In this document: in pieces, positions 55,950-64,000 of the stretch
Layout: every line of letters starts with the position of its first letter
How positions within the stretch are numbered: the stretch's first letter is position 1
Assembly (NCBI RefSeq): GCF_022179765.1
Contig: NZ_BPRE01000002.1
Location: 310,001-374,000, forward strand
Source: Methylorubrum suomiense
Lineage (GTDB): Bacteria > Pseudomonadota > Alphaproteobacteria > Rhizobiales > Beijerinckiaceae
Direction of reading: 5' to 3'
Length of the DNA: 64,000 bases
Made by a program: the position numbers and the translations under genes
Notes under the pieces: generated by a model
Told to the model about the DNA's origin: nothing
Databases searched by the model: none
The model's input: only the letters and a program-made list of their open reading frames with translations

Positions 55950-56963
55950 TCACCCGATGCGGATCACGATCTTGCCGACATGGCTCGCCTCGGCGAGCGC
56001 GGCCAGAGCCGCCGGTGCCTCTTCGAAAGCGAAGGTCCGATCGACAACCGGCTTGATGTCGTGCAGGGCGATGGCCCGGTTCATGTCCTCGAACATTTCC
56101 CGCGAGCCGACGGCGACGCCGCGCACGAGGCAGCTCGCGCCGAGGATCGCCAGGGGATCGATCGCTTCGCCTTCCGCCAGAAGACCGATGAGACCGATAT
56201 GGCCGCCGGCCCTGGTCGAGGCGATGGAGCGGGGCAACGTGCCGGTTCCGCCGACTTCCACCACATGATCGACACCCGCGCCGCCGGTCAGGCGGCGCAC
56301 CTCCAGCTCCCAATCGGGATGCGCAGTGTAATTGATCGTCTCGTGGGCGCCGAGGGCCTTCGCTTTCGCGAGCTTGGCGTCGCTGGATGAGGTGGCGATC
56401 ACCCGCGCACCCGCAGCCTTCGCGAATTGGATCGCGAACACCGACACGCCGCCTGTACCGAGGGCCAGCACGGTCTCGCCCGCTTTCAACGGCTTGCAGC
56501 CGTAGAGGGAATTCCAGGCGGTCACCGCCGCACAGGGGAGCGTCGCTCCCTCCTCGAAGCTCAATCCATCCGGCAACCGCACGAGCCCGTCGGCATCGAA
56601 CACATGATACTCTGTCAGCACTCCGTCGACCGCGCCGCCCAGGGCGGTCTGCCACATGTCATCGACCTGCGCCCCGCCGAGCCAGCTCTGCGAGAAGATC
56701 CCGGCGACCCGCTCGCCACCCTTGAAGCGGCGCACGCCCTCGCCGACCCCGACGACCTCGCCCGCTCCGTCCGAGACGGGAATCAACCGGTCGAGATTGA
56801 TCGCGAAAGGATAGCGATTCTGCGCGATCAGCAGATCGCGATAATTGAGCGAGGCGGCGCGCATGCGCACCAGCACCTGCCCACGGCCGGGCTCGGGCGC
56901 GGGCCGCTCGACGAGGCTCCAACTGTCGAGCCCCTTGGCGGCGGACATCTCGTAAGCGCGCAT
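55950..56963 (-). CDS. MDR-superfamily oxidoreductase (quinone reductase-like)
   Basis: A 337-residue NAD(P)-dependent medium-chain dehydrogenase. It has the N-terminal GroES-like part (VLVRMRAASLNYRDLLI), the cofactor region GETVLALGTGGVSVFAIQFAKAAGARVIATSSSDAK and GVDHVVEVGGTGTL. It lacks the structural and catalytic zinc ligands of alcohol dehydrogenases, so a zinc-free quinone or enone reductase is likely. The ATG at 56963 starts the fold; an earlier one at 57035 is not favoured. Confidence 0.9.
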   Translation of the reverse strand: MRAYEMSAAKGLDSWSLVERPAPEPGRGQVLVRMRAASLNYRDLLIAQNRYPFAINLDRLIPVSDGAGEVVGVGEGVRRFKGGERVAGIFSQSWLGGAQVDDMWQTALGGAVDGVLTEYHVFDADGLVRLPDGLSFEEGATLPCAAVTAWNSLYGCKPLKAGETVLALGTGGVSVFAIQFAKAAGARVIATSSSDAKLAKAKALGAHETINYTAHPDWELEVRRLTGGAGVDHVVEVGGTGTLPRSIASTRAGGHIGLIGLLAEGEAIDPLAILGASCLVRGVAVGSREMFEDMNRAIALHDIKPVVDRTFAFEEAPAALAALAEASHVGKIVIRIG

Positions 56964-57409
56964 CGCATCTGTTCCCTGCTTGGCGTCGCGATCGCATATG
57001 GGGAAAAAGCGCCTCCTTGGCGACCTTTCCGCCACCGCCGCATCGATGTACCCCGCGCCGCCATCATCGGCGAAGAAGCGGATACGATCGCTTGGGATAT
57101 CTTTGACGCTAAATATCTGAGATCAATAGCCTCAAAGATTCGGTCATGGCAGTTTCTATTTGGCCCACAATTAACACATATCATTATTCGTATTCGAATG
57201 AATGCTTACGCTGAATTCGATCATGTGGAAAATACGCGAAGTCGGAGGTCCTGTGGCCAGAGTCGCGTGTGGGAGACGTATGCGCACGTCCGGCTAACCC
57301 CAGGCGCGTCGCTCGCCAACCGCATCCGCACGTAATCAGCGTTGACTGTATCTTTTTGTGTGATCTATCAGTTATAGCAAGATGCATATTTATCCGCAGC
57401 GAGGTCGCC
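56964..57409. other. AT-rich intergenic region
   Basis: In these 446 bases between two divergent starts, the stretch 57090-57230 and 57335-57390 is far more AT-rich than the genome background (for example TATTTGGCCCACAATTAACA). No gene, tRNA or repeat is recognised. It may hold promoters of both flanking genes or be a remnant of an insertion. Confidence 0.45.
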
Positions 57410-58279
57410 GTGAACCGCCCGTTCGTCCGGTCCACCCTTCTTATGGCTTGGGTTTGCCTTTTCGCCGGGCCCGGCGCAGCCTCGGATCATGGCGTTGATA
57501 CCGAGCATCTGTTCGGCTTCACGGAGGGATCGGATATCGGTGCGCCGCCGGAGAAGGAGCTCGAATCCGAGACCACGGCGCGGCTCGGCAAGCGCGGCGG
57601 CTCCTTCCGAGCGGTGGATTCCGCGCTGGTCCTGAAGGTGCCGTTGAGCGACCGTTTCCGCCTCGCGCCCGGTCTCGCCTTCGCCGGCTACCGGATGCGC
57701 GGCGTACCGGGTCTGGACGATCGGGAGGTTGCCGCCTTGGCGGGTGGGTTCGTCGAGACCCGGGCGCGGCTCTGGACCCGGGCGGAAGCGCCGTTCGGGC
57801 TCACGCTCAACACGGTCGTCGGTGCGAGCCGGCTCGACGCGGCCACCGGTCTCGGCGCCCGCGGCTTATCGATCGAGGCGGGTTTGCTGATGGACCGGGA
57901 GATCGTACCCGGTGACGTCGTCGCCGGCTTGAACATCGTCTACGCGTTGGGCCGGTCACGGATCGACGGGATCGCGGGCGATCAACAGGCCTCAAATCTC
58001 GAAATTTCGGGTGCCTTGGCCAAGCGCATCGTGCCGGGCCTCTTCCTCGGCATGGAGGCTCGGTATCTCCGTGCCTATTCCGGGCTGGGCCTCGACCGTT
58101 TCGTCGGCCAAGCCGTCTATCTCGGGCCGACCGTCTACAAGGAACTGACGGAGGAGACCTGGATGTCGTTCACCTGGGGCACGCAGATTTCGGGAAGTGA
58201 GGCGCGCGCGGGTGAGGATCGCGACCTGACCAATTTCGACCGGCATCAGGTGCGGCTACGCGTGGGCACGCATTTCTAG
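57410..58279 (+). CDS. Putative outer-membrane beta-barrel protein
   Basis: A 289-residue exported protein. The signal peptide (RSTLLMAWVCLFAGPGAAS) is followed by alternating amphipathic strands ending in an aromatic residue (QVRLRVGTHF), the C-terminal signature recognised by the outer-membrane assembly machinery. The likely structure is a barrel of 10-12 strands. No specific porin or transport family is recognised. The GTG at 57410 with GAGGT gives the full signal peptide. Confidence 0.78.
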   Translation: MNRPFVRSTLLMAWVCLFAGPGAASDHGVDTEHLFGFTEGSDIGAPPEKELESETTARLGKRGGSFRAVDSALVLKVPLSDRFRLAPGLAFAGYRMRGVPGLDDREVAALAGGFVETRARLWTRAEAPFGLTLNTVVGASRLDAATGLGARGLSIEAGLLMDREIVPGDVVAGLNIVYALGRSRIDGIAGDQQASNLEISGALAKRIVPGLFLGMEARYLRAYSGLGLDRFVGQAVYLGPTVYKELTEETWMSFTWGTQISGSEARAGEDRDLTNFDRHQVRLRVGTHF

Positions 58280-58294
58280 AACGGTGAACGCAGA

Positions 58295-58834
58295 TCAGGG
58301 TCTGATCTCGATGGGCGTGCCGACATCGACGCGGGCATAGATCTCCCGCATCTCGGCATTGGTCACGCCGATGCAGCCCTGCGTCCAGTCCATCATGCGG
58401 TGGAGGCGACCGGCCCAGGAGAATCCGTTCATCAGGCCGTGGACCATGATGTCGCCGCCGGGCGCCTCACCGCGAGCCTGTGCCGCCGCCGCATCGGCAG
58501 GGGAGGGGTAGGACACCTTGAGGGAGAGATGGGCGACGCTTTTCGGATTGCGGAAGGCGATTGAATAGATCCCCTCGGGCGTACGCCCGTCGCCCTCGCG
58601 GGTCTTTGGGCCGGCCGGCGTGAAGCCGAGGGAAACCGGATAGGTGGCCAGCACCTGCTCGCCCCGAAGAAGCGTCAGGCGGCGAGCCGCCTTCTCGACC
58701 AAAATTCGGTCGGCCCGCTCCGGTTCGGGCAGCAGCGGGGGCTCGGTGCGGCCGATCTGGAGAAACTCCGCCACGGCGACACCACCCGCGCCGAGCCCGA
58801 TCAGGGTGACGGCGACGACGATGCGACGGCGCAT
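58295..58834 (-). CDS. L,D-transpeptidase (YkuD domain)
   Basis: A 179-residue periplasmic enzyme anchored by an N-terminal helix (RIVVAVTLIGLGAGGVAVAEF). The YkuD catalytic region is IMVHGLMNGFSWAGRLHRMMDWTQGCIGVTNAEMREIY, with His in VHG and the nucleophilic Cys in QGCIGVTN. The arginine that usually follows this Cys is Gly, as in the YafK/ErfK-like subgroup with DWTxGCI. It would crosslink peptidoglycan or attach proteins to it. Confidence 0.92.
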   Translation of the reverse strand: MRRRIVVAVTLIGLGAGGVAVAEFLQIGRTEPPLLPEPERADRILVEKAARRLTLLRGEQVLATYPVSLGFTPAGPKTREGDGRTPEGIYSIAFRNPKSVAHLSLKVSYPSPADAAAAQARGEAPGGDIMVHGLMNGFSWAGRLHRMMDWTQGCIGVTNAEMREIYARVDVGTPIEIRP

Positions 58835-58839
58835 CGGAA

Positions 58840-60135
58840 TCAGCCGATCTTCGCCAGAGCCTGCTCGATATCGGCGATCAGGTCCTCGGGATCTTCGAGG
58901 CCGATCGATAGCCGCACGGTCTCGGGACCGACGCAGGCCGCCGCACGCTCCTCGGGGCGCAGCTGCCGGTGGGTGGTGGTGGCCGGGTGGATCGCCAGCG
59001 TCTTGATCTCCCCGATATTCACGAGGTGCGAGACGAGTTCGAGCGCGGCGATGAAGGCGAGCGCCGCCGGCTCGCCGCCCTTCAGCGCGAAGGTGAAGAT
59101 CGAGCCCGGACCCTGCGGACAGTATCGGTTGGCCAGTTCCTCACCGGTCTGGCCCGGCAGGGCCGGATAGCTGACCCATTCCACCGCAGGATGGTCCTTG
59201 AGGAAGGCCGCGATCCGCTTGGCGTTGGCGCAGTGACGTTCCATGCGCAGCGGCAGGGTCTCGATGCCGGTCAGCGTCAGGAAGGCGTTCATGGGCGAGA
59301 GGCCGGGGCCGAGATCGCGCAGGCCGAACAGGCGGCAGGCCACGGCGAAGGGCGTCTCGGGGAAGCGCTCGCTGACGATCAACCCGTCATAATCGGGCCA
59401 GGGATCGTTGATGAGATTGTAGCGCGAGCCCTTCGATGCCCAATCGAACGTGCCGCCGTCGCAGATCATGCCGCCAATCACCTGCCCCGAGCCGCCGAGG
59501 AACTTCGAGGTCGAGTGCACGACGATATCCGCGCCATACGCGATCGGGCGGATGAGGGCCGGGGAGGCGAGGGTGTTGTCGATGACGAGGGGTAGGCCGT
59601 GCCGCTTGGCGACCGCGGCGATCCCCTCGATGTCCATCACGGTGGCGCAGGGATTGACGATCGACTCGCAGATGATCGCCTTGGTCTCCGGCGTGATCGC
59701 CCGCTCGAAAGCTTCGGGCGTCAGGTCGGTGGCGAATTGCGGCTTCAGATCGTAGCGACCGTCGAGCCGGCGCATCAGGCCGAGGGAGCCGCCGAACAGG
59801 CGCGGCGAGGCGACGTAGGCATCGCCCGACTGCATCAGCGTCATCATCACGAGGAGCACGGCCGACTGGCCCGAGGAGACGGCGACGGCCGCCTTGGCGC
59901 CTTCCAACGCCGCCACCCGGCGCTCCAGCGCGGCCACGGTCGGGTTCGAGCCGCGCGAGTACGAGAAGCCGGTCTTGCGCATCGCGAAGATGTCGGCGGC
60001 CTGCTCGGTGGAGTCGAAGACGAAGCCGTTGGTGAAGTAGATCGGCTGCACGCGCGCGCCCGTGGCGGGATCGGGAGCGGCCCCGGCATGGACCGCCTGC
60101 GTGGCAAGACGGTAGGTTTTCGGCTCCGGGCTCAT
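58840..60135 (-). CDS. metY: O-acetylhomoserine sulfhydrylase-type PLP enzyme
   Basis: A 431-residue PLP enzyme of the MetY class, which makes homocysteine from O-acetylhomoserine and sulfide. Features are YRLATQAVHAGAAPDPATGARVQPIYFTNGFVF, SSGQSAVLLVMMTLMQSGDA, the Schiff-base Lys in VVHSTSKFLGGSGQVIGG, and the insertion with DPWPDYDGL typical of MetY rather than MetB. The C-terminal IGEIKTLAIHPATTTH is also MetY-like. AGGTCGCACC precedes the ATG at 60135. It ends four bases before the transpeptidase start. Confidence 0.9.
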   Translation of the reverse strand: MSPEPKTYRLATQAVHAGAAPDPATGARVQPIYFTNGFVFDSTEQAADIFAMRKTGFSYSRGSNPTVAALERRVAALEGAKAAVAVSSGQSAVLLVMMTLMQSGDAYVASPRLFGGSLGLMRRLDGRYDLKPQFATDLTPEAFERAITPETKAIICESIVNPCATVMDIEGIAAVAKRHGLPLVIDNTLASPALIRPIAYGADIVVHSTSKFLGGSGQVIGGMICDGGTFDWASKGSRYNLINDPWPDYDGLIVSERFPETPFAVACRLFGLRDLGPGLSPMNAFLTLTGIETLPLRMERHCANAKRIAAFLKDHPAVEWVSYPALPGQTGEELANRYCPQGPGSIFTFALKGGEPAALAFIAALELVSHLVNIGEIKTLAIHPATTTHRQLRPEERAAACVGPETVRLSIGLEDPEDLIADIEQALAKIG

Positions 60136-60440
60136 GGTGCGACCTGACAAGAACGGTGTGGCCGGTCTTCTGCCGCGAAAAGCCTCCCGGTGGAACCCCG
60201 CCGGTGCGGAACGGGTCTGCGACGCTGGGATGCATCGCGAGCGTGGCAGCGTCAGGACTTCGGACCGGCTCGGCACCGTCCTGTCAGAATGTTGCGAGCG
60301 CGGCGACTCGGGAGACGACCAGACATCCTGCGTGAACCACGCATCACGCCTGGATCGGGGTCGTTCGTGTGCGGCCCCGATAGGATGGTGTTGTCGAGGC
60401 GATGCCAGCCGGTCGTTAGCGGACGTGAACGTTCGCGGCC
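60136..60440. other. Leader region of the metY-like gene
   Basis: In these 305 bases upstream of metY no gene is seen. A tight hairpin with arms GCGTG and CACGC occurs near 60332-60345. No SAM-I or SAM-II riboswitch core could be recognised by eye. Confidence 0.45.
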
Positions 60441-60827
60441 TCAGGCGGCGCGCTTGAGGCAGGCCTTGAGGGTGCGGACCAGCATGGTCGGCGCGTAGGG
60501 CTTGGGAATGAAGCGCGCGCCCTCCGGCATATCCCCCGGGCCGGGCGTGCCCATGCCCGAAACGATCAGGACCGGAATCTCGGGCCACCGATGGGCCACG
60601 AGACGGGCGAGGGCAAAGCCGTCCATCGATCCCATCGGCATATCGACGTCGGTCATCAGAATCCCGACGTCCGGCCGGTCCTTCAACACATCGAGCGCCC
60701 GGTCGGCATGCGGCGCCTCCAGGACGGAGAAGCCGGCCTCGGCCAGGGTGTCGGACGCTTCCATCAGCAGCAGGCCATCGTCTTCGACGAGGAGGACGAC
60801 GGGTTGCGCTGTGGTGTCTTCTGTCAT
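60441..60827 (-). CDS. Single-domain response regulator
   Basis: A 128-residue receiver-only protein. The acidic pair is in VVLLVEDDGLLLMEASDTLAEAGFSVLEA, the phospho-acceptor is Asp60 in GILMTDVDMPMGSMDGFAL, and the switch Lys is in ARFIPKPYAPTML. There is no output domain, so it would act through protein partners or a phosphorelay. The kinase is unknown; none is adjacent. It ends an isolated unit. Confidence 0.9.
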   Translation of the reverse strand: MTEDTTAQPVVLLVEDDGLLLMEASDTLAEAGFSVLEAPHADRALDVLKDRPDVGILMTDVDMPMGSMDGFALARLVAHRWPEIPVLIVSGMGTPGPGDMPEGARFIPKPYAPTMLVRTLKACLKRAA

Positions 60828-60942
60828 CGCGGATGCAAACGATCTCGGGCCCGGGAGAGTTGCGGCCTAATTCGCACCTGCAGCAAGGTCAAGGAACCCC
60901 TCGCTGCTATCCCTGGGCGATAGCGCCGCGCCGGCCCCACCG

Positions 60943-62364
60943 TTATGCGTGCAGGGGCGCCGGTTTCGAGACTGGATGGGCTGCCGGAATCGGGGTCGTT
61001 CGGACGCGGTCGAGGGCCTCCGGACGGGGGCCGCCGGTCGCCCAATCGAGCAGCTCGACGGTGTGCAGGATCGGAATCTCCGTTCCCTTCCCGATCTGCG
61101 TGGCGCAGCCGATATTGCCGGTGGCGATCAGGTCGGGCCGCATCCGCTCGATATTGGCGACCTTGCGTTCGCGAAGGCGTCCGGCGATTTCGGGCTGGAG
61201 GATGTTGTAGGTGCCGGCCGAGCCGCAGCAGATATGGCCCTCGGGCACGTCCTTCACCGTGAAGCCCGCCGCCTTGAGCAAAGTCTTCGGCTCGGTGCGG
61301 ATGGCTTGCCCGTGCTGCATCGAGCAGGCGGAGTGGTAGGCAACCACGAGGTCGGTATCCTCCACCGGGGGCAGCAGACCGATCAGGGCCATGTACTCGG
61401 TCACGTCCTTGGCGATGGCCGAGACCCGCTTCGCCTTCTCGGCATAGGCGGGATCATCGCGGAACATGAAGCCGTAATCCTTGATCGTCGTGCCGCAGCC
61501 GGAGGCGGTGACGACGATCGCGTCGAGACCCTCTCCATCCATCTCTGCGATCCAGGCATCGATGGTGCGCTTGGCATGGGCATGGGCGGAATCCTCCTTG
61601 CCCATGTGATGGGTCAGCGCTCCGCAGCAGCCCTCGCCCTTCGGCTGGACCACCTCGACGCCATGGCGGTTGAGAAGACGGATCGCTGCCTCGTTGAAAT
61701 CGGGGCGCAGCACGCTCTGGGCACAGCCCCGCAAGAGCGCGACCCGGCCGCGGCGCTTGCCCGGCCCGGCATCGCGACCCGTCTGGAAGAGATCGCTCAC
61801 CTCCTGCGCCGAGGTATCGGCGGGGAAGATTCCCGGCCTGTCGGTGGGATTGCGGTTGGGCAGCTGGGCCGGTGCGAGGTCGAGCATGGCCGCGAGGCGG
61901 TTGCCGACGCGGGGCACGCGGGCGACCAGCGGCCGCAACGGCGCGCCGATCTTCGCCGCGAGCAGAGCGAGGCGAAAGCGGTTCGGGTAGGGAAGCACGA
62001 GGGCGAGCACCTGCCGCAGCAGCCGGTCGGTCAGGGGGCGCTTGTAGGTCTTCTCGATATGGGTGCGGGCATGATCGACGAGGTGCATATAATGCACGCC
62101 CGACGGGCAGGTCGTCATGCAGGACAGGCAGGAGAGACAGCGATCGACATGCTTCACCACCTCGCGGCTGGCCGCCTTGCCGCCTTCCAGCATGTCCTTG
62201 ATGAGGTAGATGCGTCCTCGCGGGGAATCGAGTTCGTCGCCCAGGAGAAGATAGGTCGGGCAGGTCGCGGTACAGAATCCGCAATGCACACACGTGCGCA
62301 GGATCTTTTCCGAAGCCGCCATCGCGGGATCGGCGAGCTGCCCGGGGGAGAAGCTGGTCTGCAC
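60943..62364 (-). CDS. glcF: Glycolate oxidase iron-sulfur subunit GlcF
   Basis: A 473-residue subunit of the membrane-associated glycolate dehydrogenase. Two [4Fe-4S] motifs, CVHCGFCTATCP (about 25-36) and CLSCLSCMTTCP (about 75-86), are followed by two cysteine-rich CCG domains (GEGCCGALTHHMG and HICCGSAGTYNILQPEIA). The start MQTSFSPGQLADP is canonical. GlcF normally works with GlcD and GlcE, whose genes are not adjacent here, so they must be encoded elsewhere or upstream of the window. Confidence 0.94.
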   Translation of the reverse strand: MQTSFSPGQLADPAMAASEKILRTCVHCGFCTATCPTYLLLGDELDSPRGRIYLIKDMLEGGKAASREVVKHVDRCLSCLSCMTTCPSGVHYMHLVDHARTHIEKTYKRPLTDRLLRQVLALVLPYPNRFRLALLAAKIGAPLRPLVARVPRVGNRLAAMLDLAPAQLPNRNPTDRPGIFPADTSAQEVSDLFQTGRDAGPGKRRGRVALLRGCAQSVLRPDFNEAAIRLLNRHGVEVVQPKGEGCCGALTHHMGKEDSAHAHAKRTIDAWIAEMDGEGLDAIVVTASGCGTTIKDYGFMFRDDPAYAEKAKRVSAIAKDVTEYMALIGLLPPVEDTDLVVAYHSACSMQHGQAIRTEPKTLLKAAGFTVKDVPEGHICCGSAGTYNILQPEIAGRLRERKVANIERMRPDLIATGNIGCATQIGKGTEIPILHTVELLDWATGGPRPEALDRVRTTPIPAAHPVSKPAPLHA

Positions 62365-62420
62365 GGCGCGTCCTCGGCCTGATTGTTCTTTGAGACTGGC
62401 AGCTTGGTCTGGAGGCGTTC

Positions 62421-62639
62421 TTAGAACTGTACCAGATGCCTGCGCAATGCGTTCCGCGTCGCAGGGTCGTGGATCAGCGGTCGTCCGCAGTGCCGTTCGA
62501 GGACAGCGTGAATATCGTCCGCGACGTCGCTGTTCGACGGATGCTGCAACCGCCGATGCGCTCCGAACCGGTTGAGCAGGATCGAGACCGCGATTTCGGG
62601 CCTGCGGCGCGACGCCGACAGGCCCGACGATGCCCTCAC
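62421..62639 (-). CDS. Small hypothetical protein
   Basis: A 72-residue basic protein. The part IAVSILLNRFGAHRRLQHPSNSDVADDIHAVLERHCGRPLI has a protein-like helical pattern, while the first ~15 residues do not. It overlaps the stop of the DUF6460 gene by four bases (62636-62639), which would fit translational coupling. No family is recognised. The call is tentative. Confidence 0.38.
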   Translation of the reverse strand: MRASSGLSASRRRPEIAVSILLNRFGAHRRLQHPSNSDVADDIHAVLERHCGRPLIHDPATRNALRRHLVQF

Positions 62640-62989
62640 CGATCCCGTGAGACGGTGAGAAGGCGGGCGATGAACCAGATCGGCACCACGACCGCGGCGC
62701 CCGCCAGAATCCAGCGGCCGAAATCGTGGAAGGTCTCGAAGCCCAGATCGATTAGGTGTCGCGACAGATCGTAGATCTGCCAGAACAGCAGGCCCGGCGT
62801 CAGGCCGAGCATCGCCATCACGGCGCCGACCAGCACCGACAGGAAGAGCAGCTTCACCGCCACCGCGGCGGGCGAGCCACCGAGAAAGCGGTTCAGTCCC
62901 GAGCGTTGGCGCGGTGCGCCGTAACGCGGATCGGCGTAGCCGCTCTGCCCCGGCGGTAAGCCGCGCCGCGTATCGTGATCGCCGATCAT
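62636..62989 (-). CDS. DUF6460-type membrane protein
   Basis: A 117-residue protein. The hydrophilic N-terminus (GDHDTRRGLPPGQSGYADPRYGAPRQRSGLNRFLGGSP) is followed by two transmembrane helices (AVKLLFLSVLVGAVMAMLGL and WILAGAAVVVPIWFIARLL) with the loop DLSRHLIDLGFETFHDFG between them. This is the DUF6460 pattern of rhizobial small membrane proteins, function unknown. The ATG at 62989 is chosen; upstream extension to 63130 is not protein-like. Confidence 0.82.
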   Translation of the reverse strand: MIGDHDTRRGLPPGQSGYADPRYGAPRQRSGLNRFLGGSPAAVAVKLLFLSVLVGAVMAMLGLTPGLLFWQIYDLSRHLIDLGFETFHDFGRWILAGAAVVVPIWFIARLLTVSRDR

Positions 62990-63180
62990 GCCGTCCGGTC
63001 CCTCATCCACGCCCAACGATCCACAGCGACGTTGCTTCGCCGCCACAGCCGTGTGAAACCGCGCGCCCCTTCCCGTCGTTGGACGCATTCGCGGCTTCTG
63101 GCAGATGGCACCGGGACGCGTTCCGCTCAAGATGGCGGGCTGCCGACGAGCGGCCCATACGGGAACCCGAGAAAGGCCCC

Positions 63181-64000
63181 ATGATCGACCACGCCTTGTT
63201 CGATCCGGCGACGATCGATCCGGAGACCAAGACGCTCAACGCCGAGATCGTGGCTGCCCATGCCGCGCAGCCCGACCCGTGGTCGCTGCCGATCGCGGAG
63301 GTGCGCGCCCGTCGTCGCGAGGGCACCAAGGCCTCCCCGGCCATGCCGCGCAGCGCCCGGGCCGAGACCCTGACGATCGACGGTCCCGGCGGGCCCCTCT
63401 CGCTGCGGGTGATCCGACCGAAGGGCAAGGCGCGCGGCGCCTATCTCCATATCCATCGCGGCGGCTGGGTCTGGGGCGCGGCCGACGAGCAGGACCCCTG
63501 GCTGGAGCGGATCGCCGATGCCTGTGGCTTCATCTGCCTGTCGGTCGAGTATCGTCTGGCGCCCGAGCATCCTTATCCCGCGGCGCTGGAGGATTGTGAG
63601 GCTGCCGCTCTCTGGCTCGCCGGGCCCGGCCGCCGCGAACTCGGCGTTACCGCCCTGACCATCGGCGGGGAATCGGTCGGCGCGCATCTCGCCGTCATGG
63701 TGCTCTTGCGCCTGCGTGACCGGCACGGCCTCACCCGCGCCTTTCGCGGCGCCAATCTCAATGCCGGCTTCTACGATCTCGGCCTGACGCCGAGCGTGCG
63801 GCTCTGGGGTGAGGAGCGCCTCGTCATCAACTGCACCGACCTCGAGCGCTTCGCCGACGGCTATGTCCGCGAGGGCATCGATCGCCGCCGGCCCGATGTG
63901 TCGCCGCTCTACGCCGATCTGAAGGGTCTGCCTCCGGCTCTGTTCACGGTCGGCACCGCCGATCCGCTGCTCGACGACACGCTCTACATGTCGGCCCGCT
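63181..64000 (+). CDS. HSL-family alpha/beta hydrolase (esterase), 3' end cut
   Basis: At least 273 residues, continuing beyond the window. The oxyanion-hole loop reads LHIHRGGWVWGA (residues 89-100), followed by EYRLAPEHPYPAALED, the nucleophile elbow LTIGGESVGAHLAV with Ser165, and the acid in VGTADPLLDDTL. This is the hormone-sensitive-lipase family of carboxylesterases. The usual HGGGW is HRGGW here, an unusual Arg. GAGAAAGG precedes the ATG. The catalytic His lies beyond the window edge. Confidence 0.9.
   Translation, partial: MIDHALFDPATIDPETKTLNAEIVAAHAAQPDPWSLPIAEVRARRREGTKASPAMPRSARAETLTIDGPGGPLSLRVIRPKGKARGAYLHIHRGGWVWGAADEQDPWLERIADACGFICLSVEYRLAPEHPYPAALEDCEAAALWLAGPGRRELGVTALTIGGESVGAHLAVMVLLRLRDRHGLTRAFRGANLNAGFYDLGLTPSVRLWGEERLVINCTDLERFADGYVREGIDRRRPDVSPLYADLKGLPPALFTVGTADPLLDDTLYMSAR

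Noticed and set aside
60136..60440. Possible SAM riboswitch in the metY leader
   Set aside because: The region has GC-rich hairpins, but neither the SAM-II pseudoknot core nor SAM-I conserved junctions could be found by eye.
60949..62382. Long plus-strand ORF opposite glcF
   Set aside because: Antisense shadow of an unmistakable GlcF coding sequence.

Overview
The window is GC-rich, densely coding chromosomal DNA of an alphaproteobacterium, most likely a Methylobacterium/Methylorubrum. The inference rests on a paralogue of the formaldehyde-activating enzyme, a Caulobacter-type flagellar block (fliX / flgI-cheL-flbY), a CpdR-type response regulator, an MJ0042 zinc-ribbon protein divergent from ftsEX, and two GCG_CRPN-type secreted proteins. 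No rRNA, IS element, prophage or CRISPR array is visible. One tRNA gene (Pro, UGG) is present.

Layout. 1-1.4 kb: MBOAT acyltransferase. 1.6-7 kb: a small secreted GCG-motif protein, the fliX / flgI-cheL-flbY block with a strong sigma-54 promoter match, a small membrane protein, ispE and a second GCG-motif protein. 7-16.4 kb: large TPR protein, small hypotheticals, a flavin monooxygenase, parE (topoisomerase IV) and a DUF982-like protein. 16.4-22.9 kb: a gamma-synthase-type PLP enzyme, TspO, CpdR-like regulator, hpt, the zinc-ribbon protein, ftsE-ftsX and a YdcF protein. 23-28.5 kb: zinc-binding ABC protein with a Zur-like operator, Spy-like protein, MsbA-like exporter, aldose epimerase and a GbsR/MarR regulator. 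28.5-32.2 kb: proB-proA-nadD-rsfS on the minus strand. 32.3-39.1 kb: response regulator, small transporter, ettA, an MFS transporter coupled to a PRC-barrel protein, a lipoprotein, a second PRC-barrel protein and an H1-tailed SWIB protein. 39.2-44.7 kb: SDR, DHA2 exporter, alpha/beta hydrolase, beta-hydroxyacid dehydrogenase, GST and a small motility-like protein. 44.8-52.3 kb: tRNA-Pro, complex I accessory subunit, deaminase, SPL-like radical SAM protein, SHOCT protein, glgX and a LOV-domain hybrid histidine kinase. 52.4-64 kb: icd, Fae paralogue, ParDE toxin-antitoxin, trmJ, MDR oxidoreductase, outer-membrane-like protein, L,D-transpeptidase, metY-like gene, response regulator, glcF, DUF6460 protein and an esterase cut by the window edge.

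Most of the window is core housekeeping in short transcription units, and many convergent gene pairs are separated by a GC-rich hairpin. The most informative parts beyond routine annotation are: the sigma-54 element at flgI with duplicated upstream boxes beside fliX; the two GCG-motif proteins with unrelated low-complexity tails; the Fae paralogue lacking the family histidine; the LOV kinase with an alternating half-site array upstream; the SPL-like enzyme in a presumed non-sporulating organism; and the perfect palindrome at the zinc-uptake gene.
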